Below, one piece after another: positions 25,766-34,173 of a stretch of DNA of 61,645 nucleotides (positions are counted from its first letter, which is position 1; every line of letters starts with the position of its first letter). Source of the stretch: Bacteriovoracaceae bacterium (GTDB lineage: Bacteria > Bdellovibrionota > Bacteriovoracia > Bacteriovoracales > Bacteriovoracaceae); assembly GCA_029865945.1 (NCBI GenBank), contig JARXAH010000091.1:1-61645 (forward strand), given 5' to 3'. The translations under genes were made by a program, and so were the position numbers. Under the pieces are notes generated by a model. It saw nothing but the letters and a program-made list of their open reading frames with translations, had not been told where the DNA came from and searched no databases.

Positions 25766-27196
25766 TTATTGTTTGGCCTTCTTATAAACAATTTCGATCA
25801 AGGATCCATCTTGGTAGACTGAAGTCCCGTAAAATTTTATCACATAGCCGGTTTTAAATATTCCGGGATTCGCTGGGGAAAGATCGTTGGGGGATTTGAC
25901 TAATAAATTAGTACTCAATTTGTAACCCAAGTAGACCCAACCATTAGGCGCTCCTTGAGGAATTTCTTTGCCATTAATTTTGATCGTCAGAAATTCTAGA
26001 TCTGGTTGATCGGGTAACACGGCAAAGCCGTAATATTTCACAAGGCCAGGTTTTTTTACGTATAAGCACTCTGGAAAAGTCACTTTCCCATTGCCAAAAA
26101 GTTCTAAGAAGTGATCATTGTAAATTTCTTTTGGAACAAAATTCGATTCTACCGGACTTTCACGAATATTTTGATTCTCTCGGTAGCCTACATATTTAAA
26201 TCCCTGCTGCGTATCATTAATGATAAGTTTTTTACCGCTGGGACTTTTTATCGCTTGCAGCTTCTTGGCGTCTATTCCGTTCATATCCCCTATCGGCCAA
26301 AAATTATAAGTATGCCCCGTTTTAAATTTATCGATGGTTGATGCAACTCGAGAGAACAGATCGCTAACGTTATTGGTGCAAAGATCATAGCTATCGGGAT
26401 TATTTCCAGGACTGTCATTAATACCCTGCGCGAAGTATAGTCGCCTAGACATCTCTGCATACCTAGTGCCTGGATATCTCGCAGTGGATCCGCACTTAGA
26501 AAAATTGACGATACTTATAAACCGAAACTGTAGAGCTTTACTAAGTGAGCTAGATGCATAATTTAAAAATGATTGAAAGTAACCTTCAAACTGGCCAGTA
26601 TCCAGCGTATTTCCATTCCCATCAAAGGATAAATCCGTATCATTTCCATTGGATAAAAGGATGACCATTTTATAAGATCCCGCTCGAAAAATGGGTTTCG
26701 CATTGGAAAGGTTTTGCTTCGAATTCACCCAAAGTAAATTTTGAGCGCGCTTAAATCCCAGCTCTGCCCCACTATTCGTATTGGCAGGGGGAACAGTGAC
26801 GGTATCAGGAGCTGGACAATTAACATCAGCATTTAAATTATCAGTACAGAAATTGGTAATTAAGGGATATCGCTGCTTATCGGCCTCTGTTTCATTGGCA
26901 GGTGCAATGAGTGGGGCAACATAAATTCGGTAATCTTTAAATTGTTGAGATTTACTGATGATGCTTGAAACAAAAGAAGAGAGATTAGCGCTTAGGAAGT
27001 AAACACTTGAAGAGTTATCAACTAATAAAAGAACATCTAGCGGAGGAGGAGAATACCTCGCACATCCGGCAATTTCTTCAATCTTAACAGGATCAATTTT
27101 CACTTCGTTCTTCGTATTGGCGCGCGTAAATTCTTCTTTCGTACAACCGAAGGATGCCATCCATAAGGCGAAAATTATTTGGTGAAAAAACCGCAT
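25766..27196 (-). CDS. VWA-like lipoprotein
   Basis: A 476-residue protein with signal peptide and lipobox ASFGC (Cys18). Near residue 55 is PLDVLLLVDNSSS, a MIDAS DxSxS of a von Willebrand A domain; the GAELGFKRAQNLLW and YKMVILLSNGNDTD elements fit the later MIDAS Thr/Asp region. The C-terminal third is beta-rich. Envelope-attached VWA lipoproteins usually bind proteins or surfaces in a metal-dependent way. AGAGGA precedes the ATG. Monocistronic, diverging from slyD. Confidence 0.75.
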   Translation of the reverse strand: MRFFHQIIFALWMASFGCTKEEFTRANTKNEVKIDPVKIEEIAGCARYSPPPLDVLLLVDNSSSVYFLSANLSSFVSSIISKSQQFKDYRIYVAPLIAPANETEADKQRYPLITNFCTDNLNADVNCPAPDTVTVPPANTNSGAELGFKRAQNLLWVNSKQNLSNAKPIFRAGSYKMVILLSNGNDTDLSFDGNGNTLDTGQFEGYFQSFLNYASSSLSKALQFRFISIVNFSKCGSTARYPGTRYAEMSRRLYFAQGINDSPGNNPDSYDLCTNNVSDLFSRVASTIDKFKTGHTYNFWPIGDMNGIDAKKLQAIKSPSGKKLIINDTQQGFKYVGYRENQNIRESPVESNFVPKEIYNDHFLELFGNGKVTFPECLYVKKPGLVKYYGFAVLPDQPDLEFLTIKINGKEIPQGAPNGWVYLGYKLSTNLLVKSPNDLSPANPGIFKTGYVIKFYGTSVYQDGSLIEIVYKKAKQ

Positions 27197-27316
27197 TCGT
27201 CTTCCTCTCCCTTCTTTATCGGAGGACGAAGAAAAAAAATAAATAGATGAGAAATAGAGGAAAAAGAACCTAAACAGTTGCCCATTTCACTTCGGTATTT
27301 TCTTTCAAAGACATAC

Positions 27317-27352
27317 TAGAATAGTTCCCATAAGATGATGGGAATAAGGAGG
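27317..27352 (+). promoter_or_regulatory. slyD promoter -10, 5' inverted repeat and strong SD
   Basis: TAGAAT at 27317-27322 fits a -10 element (no good -35 seen). Just after it, TTCCCAT/ATGGGAA is a 7-bp perfect inverted repeat with a 6-nt centre at 27325-27344, at or just after the expected transcript start. AAGGAGG at 27346-27352 is a near-perfect ribosome binding site for ATG 27358. The repeat could be an operator or a short 5' hairpin. Confidence 0.4.
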
Positions 27353-27357
27353 TCTTC

Positions 27358-27840
27358 ATGGCCAAAAGAGTAATTGGATTTCACTACAAACTTTTTGATT
27401 CTAAGGGCCAGTTGTTGGAAAATTCAGAACAACAAGGGCCGCTTTATTTTCTAGAGGGCCATGGGCAAATCATTCCAGGACTGGAAAGTGCTGTCATTGG
27501 AATGAACATCGGCGATACAAAAAAAATTGATGTTAAGTCCAAAGATGCCTACGGTGAAATCCGGGCAGACCTCGTCATTGAAGTGAGCGAAGATCAGTTT
27601 CCCAAAGGCAAACAACTAAAAATAGGCGACCAATTTCAAGTGGATCAAAACCACAACTCGCCCGTCTTTATTGTGAAAAACTTAACCAACGGCAAAGTCA
27701 CTCTCGATGGAAATCATCCGATGGCCGGAAAAGATTTAACATTTGATGTAAAAATTTCCGCCATTCGCCCAGCGACAGCAGAAGAGATTGCTCACGGCCA
27801 CGCCCACGGTGAAGATCCGGCACACTTTCATCACGATTAG
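27358..27840 (+). CDS. slyD: FKBP-type peptidyl-prolyl isomerase, SlyD-like
   Basis: A 160-residue SlyD: FKBP core (VIGFHYKLFDSKGQLLENS, GQIIPGLESAVIGM), the inserted IF chaperone domain at about 70-125, and a His-rich tail (GHAHGED... HFHHD) that binds nickel or other divalent metals. It isomerises Xaa-Pro bonds and assists folding and metalloprotein maturation. Length and domain order are normal. A strong terminator follows at 27878-27925. Confidence 0.93.
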   Translation: MAKRVIGFHYKLFDSKGQLLENSEQQGPLYFLEGHGQIIPGLESAVIGMNIGDTKKIDVKSKDAYGEIRADLVIEVSEDQFPKGKQLKIGDQFQVDQNHNSPVFIVKNLTNGKVTLDGNHPMAGKDLTFDVKISAIRPATAEEIAHGHAHGEDPAHFHHD

Positions 27841-27877
27841 AAAGATTACTTTAGTCTAGTAAATCATCCCTTCATCC

Positions 27878-27925
27878 CATCCAAGTATTTTAGTAAGAAA
27901 AAAATACTTGGATGATATTTTTTTT
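27878..27925 (+). terminator. Rho-independent terminator after slyD
   Basis: A 14-bp perfect stem (27878-27891 with 27901-27914), 9-nt loop, and a run of eight T at 27918-27925. It cleanly ends the slyD transcript before the next gene. Confidence 0.85.
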
Positions 27926-27965
27926 CCCCAAGTTACAATTGAGAATACAAAAAGAGGAATAATTG

Positions 27966-28985
27966 ATGAAAATTATTTTACTTGCGCTATTCTTTTCAGT
28001 TCTCACTATTTCAAAATCACAAAGTGCTGATCCTGAAGAGTGCAACGAGTTATTCGTAGATCTCATGGAAAAAAATCAATATGACAGTATGAGAAAGATG
28101 CTAGATAAAAATAATAAACCTAAGAGAAAAAAATTTACGGTAAACAGAACAGTTGGGGATTACTGCCAACTATTCTCGCAAGACGAAAAAAATATTTTTC
28201 TTAAACTGTATTTAGATTTAAAGAAGAAATTTATCAATAATCTAAGGCCGGCCATTCTTGAAATTGGCGCAGGGAAAGCATATGTTGCCATGCAATCGGC
28301 AGGAATTGCAGGAGTACTCGCGAACACAGCACCAGAGCACTTGGCCTATACGGCAACAGAAAATCTTGAAAAATCTTTTATCCAGCAAAGAGATCAGACT
28401 TTTAGTTTTGAAAATTACCCCGTCGTCGTTGCTATCAATGGATCAACAGAAACGAATTCTTACTCCAATAACAACTTTCATTATTTAGCTGGAAGGCTCT
28501 TTGAAAACTATACTGATGAGGAACTACGCGAGTTCGCCCCTCTTGGAGGATATGATTTAATCCCTGATGTATACGGAGTTATGGCCTATACCCTTAAGCT
28601 TTCCGAAGACTTAAGGAAAGTATTTAGAATCTTAAGGCCAGAGGGAAATTTAATTTTAAATATCCCAAGCGATTATCATACCCCGGAATCGATCAAGCAA
28701 TTTAATCAAATACCAAAACCAGAGTTAAAATTAGAGAGTTTTCCTTATCTTCCTGATAGCAAATACAAAACATTTATACTTGTTGAAAAAGATGGTAGAA
28801 AAATTGCCATAAGCATGAAGGAATGGCTCTTAAAGTATCAAACTGCTTTTAGTATTGAAGATTATGGAGATTTTCTTGTTCTCACAAAAAAAATCAACTC
28901 CACAGAAAATGAAATACCGTCTCTTAAATTAATAGATGTGAATCTAGGCGTTGCGCCATTTTCTAGGCTTTTTATCCAGCAATAA
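27966..28985 (+). CDS. Methyltransferase-fold protein with signal peptide
   Basis: ATG 27966 (AGAGGA 8 nt upstream) is chosen over TTG 27963. The first 19 residues are a standard signal peptide (MKIILLALFFSVLTISKSQSA). The rest resembles a class I SAM methyltransferase: ILEIGAGKAYVAM at about residue 97 as motif I, YDLIPDVYGVMAYT as the later acidic strand, and ILRPEGNLILNIPS as the typical post-II strand. An exported SAM enzyme is unexpected because the periplasm lacks SAM. Either the signal serves as a membrane anchor, the fold is used for something else, or the domain call is wrong. Monocistronic. Confidence 0.65.
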   Translation: MKIILLALFFSVLTISKSQSADPEECNELFVDLMEKNQYDSMRKMLDKNNKPKRKKFTVNRTVGDYCQLFSQDEKNIFLKLYLDLKKKFINNLRPAILEIGAGKAYVAMQSAGIAGVLANTAPEHLAYTATENLEKSFIQQRDQTFSFENYPVVVAINGSTETNSYSNNNFHYLAGRLFENYTDEELREFAPLGGYDLIPDVYGVMAYTLKLSEDLRKVFRILRPEGNLILNIPSDYHTPESIKQFNQIPKPELKLESFPYLPDSKYKTFILVEKDGRKIAISMKEWLLKYQTAFSIEDYGDFLVLTKKINSTENEIPSLKLIDVNLGVAPFSRLFIQQ

Positions 28986-29010
28986 AATCCTATTGATTGC
29001 AGCAAAAAAT

Positions 29011-29646
29011 TCAGTCTAATTTCTTCCAACCCATAGAGTGATTCACGAAATCTTGGGGTGAGATCCCCTCTTCCCCTTCTGGAACTGGCGCAGGAAAAAA
29101 ATATTTAGCCCACTTATCTGGATAAATTTGAAAATGCATTTTCTTTAAGGGTGGTAAAAACCATTTTTTGTCGGCCGGTTTCAAAATTGAATCCAAAAAT
29201 TTATAAATAAGCTCAGAGCAATAAAGGAGCTCATTTCCATTCTTGTCGGTGTTGTTCCAACTAAATTTCTCATCGTAGGGCAAACCATTCCAAGTAGGGA
29301 GAGCGTTTTTCAATTGGTGCGAAGAAAGTTTCACTTTTGATCTTAAAAATAAAACAGGCACTTGTTTATTTCTTCGCTTCAAAAATTCATCCAAAGGAGT
29401 GAGCTTTACTTCGCCCCAAGACTCTAAAATCAGCGCTTCATGGAATCGTTTATCTTCCCCTACCCTCATCACAACCATACCCATGTGGGAGTAGAGCGAG
29501 CGCTCTTCAAGCTCAATCAATCGGCACATGTAACAGGGGAGAGAGACGAAAATGAGATCTCCGGTTTTTAAATTTGTCGCTTCTGAATGAAAAGATAAGG
29601 CGGCAATAAGGAATAAAAAAAAATTACGTTTTATTTTTAGAATCAT
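29011..29646 (-). CDS. Permuted papain-like (YiiX/YebB-type) exported hydrolase
   Basis: A 211-residue protein with a signal peptide (about 1-23, HSEA). The mature part starts with TGDLIFVSLPC and LYSHMGMVVMR, the His strand of the permuted NlpC/P60-papain fold, and later has ELLYCSELIYKFL with the Cys nucleophile; this Gly-Asp-Leu-Ile ... His ... Tyr-Cys-Ser-Glu order defines the YiiX/YaeF class. These enzymes probably cleave lipids or amides in the envelope. It overlaps the cyclic-nucleotide-binding gene by 23 bp. GGAG is rather far (about 15 nt) from the ATG. Confidence 0.78.
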   Translation of the reverse strand: MILKIKRNFFLFLIAALSFHSEATNLKTGDLIFVSLPCYMCRLIELEERSLYSHMGMVVMRVGEDKRFHEALILESWGEVKLTPLDEFLKRRNKQVPVLFLRSKVKLSSHQLKNALPTWNGLPYDEKFSWNNTDKNGNELLYCSELIYKFLDSILKPADKKWFLPPLKKMHFQIYPDKWAKYFFPAPVPEGEEGISPQDFVNHSMGWKKLD

Positions 29647-30712
29647 TGAGTTTTTTTACTCCAAATTGAAACTTGATGATAGGAACATACTTAAATAGTT
29701 TTTCTTTTTGCAGTTCAATAAAATGTTCTTTGCCTTGTCCAACGAGTGCATCGCGAACGAGGCCATGTTTTTTTGCTTCCATCAAATCATCGGTAGTTAT
29801 CCCCATATTTCGAAAGGAATAGTTCTCTAATAAACCCGAAACATCAAGCAGGTGAAACTGCCCATCTTTTGTCGCTTTCATTTCATCTTTGGCGAGTCCT
29901 TGAACTTTACTTAAAATATCTTCCAGAAAAATAAAAGTTTTCTGAGGAATCTTTAGTTTCTTTTCATCGGGCATAAATCGTTCAGTTTGATAGAAACTAA
30001 TGAGTGTTCTAAAAAATTCTAAATTAGAAATTTGACAAAAAATTTGTCCATCAGGTGAATTTTCCGTCGTTAACAATTGGAAATTTTTTAAAACAGGAAA
30101 TAAAGATTCAATTTTAGACTCATTAATTCCATAGATGTCTGTTCCATAAATTTTTAATAATTTCTTATTGAATTTAAATGACATTTTTTGTCCGTCATCG
30201 CTACCAAAGGTATGACCAATGAGGTAGTAGGTGGCCAGCAATTTGGCGACTTCATTATCTTTAATAAAAACATATTCTTCGTCCCCGTAAGATAAACTCG
30301 CCGATTCAAATTCCTTAAGTTTAAGATAACTTCTTTTAAGCCCCTGAGACATTCCCAGGTAGAGCGCACGCAAAAAATGTGGTCCGCTATGAATGTACTG
30401 TTTAATGGTTTCACTTTCTAATTCTAGATATTCAATATCGCCCAAGGCCTCAGCGCTCATGGCATGATGATGCCCATCGTCCCACAAAGATAGTTCCCCA
30501 AAAATTTCTCCAGGCCGTATGACACCGAGTTCAAAAAAACCTTTCCCCTTGGTTTTAAAAAGTCTCACTTGACCAGTTTGTAAAATATAAATTGTTCTTC
30601 CCACATCTCCTTCTTTGAAGATGGGCAAACCACTTTTTATTTTCTTGAGTTCTTTGGCATTATTGAGAATCTGATCATAATTTTTGTCACTTGTTTTTTC
30701 ACTCACTTTCAC
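29624..30712 (-). CDS. Cyclic nucleotide-binding domain protein
   Basis: A 362-residue cytoplasmic protein. The N-terminal cNMP-binding domain (about 25-130) shows FKEGDVGRTIYILQTGQVRLF, RPGEIFGELSLWDDG (phosphate-binding cassette) and YLELES. The C-terminal 230 residues lack the CRP-type helix-turn-helix where it would be expected and match nothing I recognise; a winged-helix further on cannot be excluded. Start is GTG: either 30712 or, better spaced to GAGG, 30706. It begins right after the thiolase stop, so the two share a transcript, and overlaps the YiiX gene. Confidence 0.75.
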   Translation of the reverse strand: MKVSEKTSDKNYDQILNNAKELKKIKSGLPIFKEGDVGRTIYILQTGQVRLFKTKGKGFFELGVIRPGEIFGELSLWDDGHHHAMSAEALGDIEYLELESETIKQYIHSGPHFLRALYLGMSQGLKRSYLKLKEFESASLSYGDEEYVFIKDNEVAKLLATYYLIGHTFGSDDGQKMSFKFNKKLLKIYGTDIYGINESKIESLFPVLKNFQLLTTENSPDGQIFCQISNLEFFRTLISFYQTERFMPDEKKLKIPQKTFIFLEDILSKVQGLAKDEMKATKDGQFHLLDVSGLLENYSFRNMGITTDDLMEAKKHGLVRDALVGQGKEHFIELQKEKLFKYVPIIKFQFGVKKLNDSKNKT

Positions 30713-30713
30713 C

Positions 30714-31895
30714 TCACACTTGCTCTAAAATAATAGATAACGCCTCACCACCGCCGATGCAAATACTGGCCATTCCCAGGCGGGCCTTTTTCTCTATCAT
30801 GACGTGCATGAGTGATAAAACAATCCTCGCTCCTGAAGCACCGATCGGATGGCCTAAACTTATGGCGCCTCCGTGCAAATTAACTTTATCTAAATTTATT
30901 CCCAATTCTTTCACGCAACCCAAAACCACGAGCGCAAAGGCCTCGTTAATTTCAAAGACATCGATGTCACTTAAATTTAATTTCGCTTGGTGCAAAACAT
31001 TTTTCATCGCTTGGATGGGTGCCGTCACAAACCAAGTAGGATTTTGAGAATGCGGGGATAACGCTCGAATTTTGAAACGAGTTTTATTTTTGGCAAAACG
31101 GTTGGGATCATTAGTGAGAAGTAGTGAGACGGCCCCGTCATTAAGTGACGATGCGTTGGCAGCAGTGATCGAAGCATGCGCTTCCTTAGAAAAGGCCGGT
31201 TTCAATTGTGACATTTTTTCAAAATTTACTTTCGCCAAATTTTCATCTTCGACGCAATCAAGTTTTTGTCCATTAAGTAAGGTGACAGCAGTGATTTGAT
31301 TTTTAAATATGCCTGCCTGATTGGCCGCAATAGCTCTTTGGTAAGAGAGGGCCGCAAAATCATCTTGCTCTTTTCTAGAAATTTTTAATTCCAAATTACA
31401 TTGCTCGGCGCAAGCTCCCATACTCGATTGTCCATAAACATCAGTTAGGCCGTCATGTTCCACCGAATCGATCAGTTTTCCTGCTCCAAATTTGATTCCC
31501 TTCCTTGACGAGGCCAATAAGTGAGGAGCATTGCTCATACTCTCCATGCCCCCTGCAATAGCAACCTGAAATTGATTCAGTTGAAGGGAGTGATAAATTT
31601 GATTAATCGCTTCCAGCCCAGAGCCGCATACTTTATTCACCGTTGAAACGATGGTTGATTCCTTTAATCCTCCGTGAAGGGCCGCTTGTCTTGCAGGCGA
31701 TTGCCCTACTCCTGCTTGAACCACTTGTCCAAAATAGGCCGCTTCAATGAGATCAGAAGAAATTTCTAAATCTGTTAGCAATGCTTTTATTGTACTAGCG
31801 GCCAAAATAGGTGCGGGGGCACTGGCAAGTCCTCCCATCAGTCCTGAAAAGGCAGTACGTTTGCCACCAACGATGTAAACTTCTTGATTCATCAT
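30714..31895 (-). CDS. Thiolase (acetyl-CoA acetyltransferase)
   Basis: A 393-residue thiolase. Acyl-accepting Cys in TVNKVCGSGLEA (about residue 88), the NEAFA and GGAISLGHPIGASGAR His motifs, and the second Cys in ICIGGGEA. It either cleaves 3-ketoacyl-CoA or condenses two acetyl-CoA. The other beta-oxidation genes lie at 35258-38069, so degradation is likely. Diverges from the gene at 32003. Confidence 0.93.
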   Translation of the reverse strand: MMNQEVYIVGGKRTAFSGLMGGLASAPAPILAASTIKALLTDLEISSDLIEAAYFGQVVQAGVGQSPARQAALHGGLKESTIVSTVNKVCGSGLEAINQIYHSLQLNQFQVAIAGGMESMSNAPHLLASSRKGIKFGAGKLIDSVEHDGLTDVYGQSSMGACAEQCNLELKISRKEQDDFAALSYQRAIAANQAGIFKNQITAVTLLNGQKLDCVEDENLAKVNFEKMSQLKPAFSKEAHASITAANASSLNDGAVSLLLTNDPNRFAKNKTRFKIRALSPHSQNPTWFVTAPIQAMKNVLHQAKLNLSDIDVFEINEAFALVVLGCVKELGINLDKVNLHGGAISLGHPIGASGARIVLSLMHVMIEKKARLGMASICIGGGEALSIILEQV

Positions 31896-32002
31896 TCTTC
31901 TCTCTCCCTAAATATTAACTTTATCTTGAATTAGTTTAGTCGCAAATGTAATTAAGGAATATCAATTTTTCTCATAATTCGACTAAGGCCAAAAAGGATT
32001 TT

Positions 32003-32467
32003 ATGTTTTTTAGACTTTCAGAACAAGAAATTTATGACTCCGAACATTCTTCGTTTGATCAAGTCCTCGTCGATCACATTACGCTCACTCTGGTAGAATT
32101 TTTGGAGGGACAATTTCCCAAAAATAAAGATCAGCTATTCCCAGAACTCGAGTGTTTCGCTCTTGATAACGAAAATGAAATTTTATTCATGGCCATTTTT
32201 CGCCCAAAAAGTTTTGCGTCGCCAGTATCTTTCTTTTTATCTTGGGAAATTGTTCCAGAAATTTTGAAATCAAAAACAAGATCTCAAATTCTTATTGAAA
32301 TGGGAGAGCTTTGCGGAAATTTTCTCATCGATTTCGCCAACGAAATTAAAGATTTTATTTATTCAAAAGATTGGGTTGAGCACGAATTTCAAAATTTGAA
32401 ATATTTTGCAAAAACATCGAGAGAAGATATTCGCCTGACCATTGAGGCGAATAAACTTCTCCGATGA
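32003..32467 (+). CDS. Hypothetical soluble protein
   Basis: A 154-residue acidic protein without signal or membrane segments; AAGGA is 4-5 nt before the ATG. It reads as a mixed alpha/beta fold (EILFMAIFRPKSFASPVSFF, LIEMGELCGNFLIDFANEIKD). I do not recognise it. It is a lone plus-strand gene between the divergent thiolase and the convergent peptide transporter. Confidence 0.6.
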   Translation: MFFRLSEQEIYDSEHSSFDQVLVDHITLTLVEFLEGQFPKNKDQLFPELECFALDNENEILFMAIFRPKSFASPVSFFLSWEIVPEILKSKTRSQILIEMGELCGNFLIDFANEIKDFIYSKDWVEHEFQNLKYFAKTSREDIRLTIEANKLLR

Positions 32468-32473
32468 ATTATG

Positions 32474-34009
32474 CTAAACGTTACCCATGACTTTAGATAA
32501 TTTCTTATCCGCCAAAAAGAAAAGTAATCCCACGGTGATACCAAGTACGGTTAACACCAAAAAGAAAACGTCTTTTGACCAAATAGTATAGAACGCTCCC
32601 AAGTAACCGCTAAGATAATTTCCGAAAAATGAAGAGAGAAACCAAACTCCCATCATCATGGATACCATTCTCGCAGGTGCCACTTTTGTCACAAGAGATA
32701 ATCCAATTGGTGATAAATAAAGTTCACCCATCGTAAAAATCCAAGTCGTCATGGCCAACCATAGGAGGCTTCCTTTTTCTACTCCATCCCCTACCACGTG
32801 AGCAGCTAACATCATGGTCAAAAAGGCAACGCCACAAAGAATACAACCTATTCCCATTTTTCTAACCGAAGAAGAAGGTCGCTTGCCGGCCTTAATTCCT
32901 CTATCCCACCACATATTGAGTAGCGGCGCGAACATAAATATAAAACCAGGATTAAAACTTTGATACCAAGAAGAAGGGATCGGGAATAAACCAAAAAGGG
33001 ACCAATTAGTTTTTTCATCGGCCCAAAGTTGAAGTGTATTTCCTTGTTGTTCAAAAATAATCCAAAAAGCAATCGTTCCCAAACAAAGAATAATCAAGGC
33101 CCAACAACGTGCCCGTTCATCTTTGTTTAATTGTTTGAGCATATAAGTGACGCCGACGATCACAGCGATAGCAAAGGTTAATTTCGCCCAACCTGGAATC
33201 ACGAGCAAGGAGAAAAATGCTACCATCGTAAGCAGAAATCCACCGAAGATTCCTGATATCATTTTAAATTTTACGCCTGTGGAAATACTGATATTGCTTT
33301 TTGTTAGTGAATCACTTGGGAGCAGCCCTTTACCAAAGTGGTAAACAGCAAGGCCCGCCAACATTCCAACACCTGCTGCACCAAATCCCCAGTGCCATCC
33401 CCAGCTAGCAGATTGTCCTAAGGTTCCACAAACAAGTGGAGAAAAGAAAGCGCCTAAGTTAATTCCCATGTAGAAAATCGTGAAGGCACCATCGCGGCGA
33501 GGATCGCCTGGTTGATAAAGATTTCCCACTTGCGTAGAAATATTTGGCTTAAATGCGCCGTTACCTAAAACTAAGAAAAATAATGCAACTAAAAACATAC
33601 TTTCTGAGGCCATCAAGAAGTGACCAATGGCCATGAGGATCGCCCCCACATACACTGTTTTTCTTTGTCCCAAAACCTTGTCCGCCAAGATGCCACCAAA
33701 CAAAGGAGAGAGATAAACAAAGCCCGTATAAAGCCCATATAACTGCGAGCTAAAAGGTTGAACGTCGAGATGACCGAAGGCCATTTCTAAAAGTCCTTTT
33801 AACTGTTCATAACCTAAAACAGTTTTTGCTTTTTCCGGATCTAATATTAAATACTGAGTCATGTAGAGAATGAGTAGCGCACGCATTCCGTAATAGGAAA
33901 ATCGCTCCCACATCTCGGTAAAAAAGAGAACCATTAAACCTTTTGGATGACCAAAGACCGTATCATCGCCTTTCTTTGGCGCCCCGACGGCACTACTGAC
34001 AGCATTCAT
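32474..34009 (-). CDS. POT/PTR2-family peptide:H+ symporter
   Basis: A 511-residue major-facilitator transporter with about 12-14 membrane helices. The POT signature is clear: FFTEMWERFSYYGMRALL with the ExxER-like motif near the start, then GGILADKVLGQRKT and PNISTQVGNLY. It imports di- and tripeptides with protons, which suits a peptide- and protein-consuming lifestyle. Length is typical. Confidence 0.93.
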   Translation of the reverse strand: MNAVSSAVGAPKKGDDTVFGHPKGLMVLFFTEMWERFSYYGMRALLILYMTQYLILDPEKAKTVLGYEQLKGLLEMAFGHLDVQPFSSQLYGLYTGFVYLSPLFGGILADKVLGQRKTVYVGAILMAIGHFLMASESMFLVALFFLVLGNGAFKPNISTQVGNLYQPGDPRRDGAFTIFYMGINLGAFFSPLVCGTLGQSASWGWHWGFGAAGVGMLAGLAVYHFGKGLLPSDSLTKSNISISTGVKFKMISGIFGGFLLTMVAFFSLLVIPGWAKLTFAIAVIVGVTYMLKQLNKDERARCWALIILCLGTIAFWIIFEQQGNTLQLWADEKTNWSLFGLFPIPSSWYQSFNPGFIFMFAPLLNMWWDRGIKAGKRPSSSVRKMGIGCILCGVAFLTMMLAAHVVGDGVEKGSLLWLAMTTWIFTMGELYLSPIGLSLVTKVAPARMVSMMMGVWFLSSFFGNYLSGYLGAFYTIWSKDVFFLVLTVLGITVGLLFFLADKKLSKVMGNV

Positions 34010-34173
34010 GTTTGCTCCTCAAAAAAATTTGCTCAAAAAAGACTGGCCTGTCTCATAAGCTATTACTGATTACTAATTAAGAATTTCCTTTCATAAAATT
34101 CAAAAGAATTTTTTATGATGAATGAGAAAAAATGTCGAATTTAATTTTAAGTGTTATTAATTGTTACAAATTT

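Noticed and set aside
34092-34116. AAAATTC/GAATTTT hairpin between the Lys-rich and peptide transporter genes as a terminator
   Set aside because: AT-only short stem with interrupted T-tract; such stems are expected by chance in this composition.
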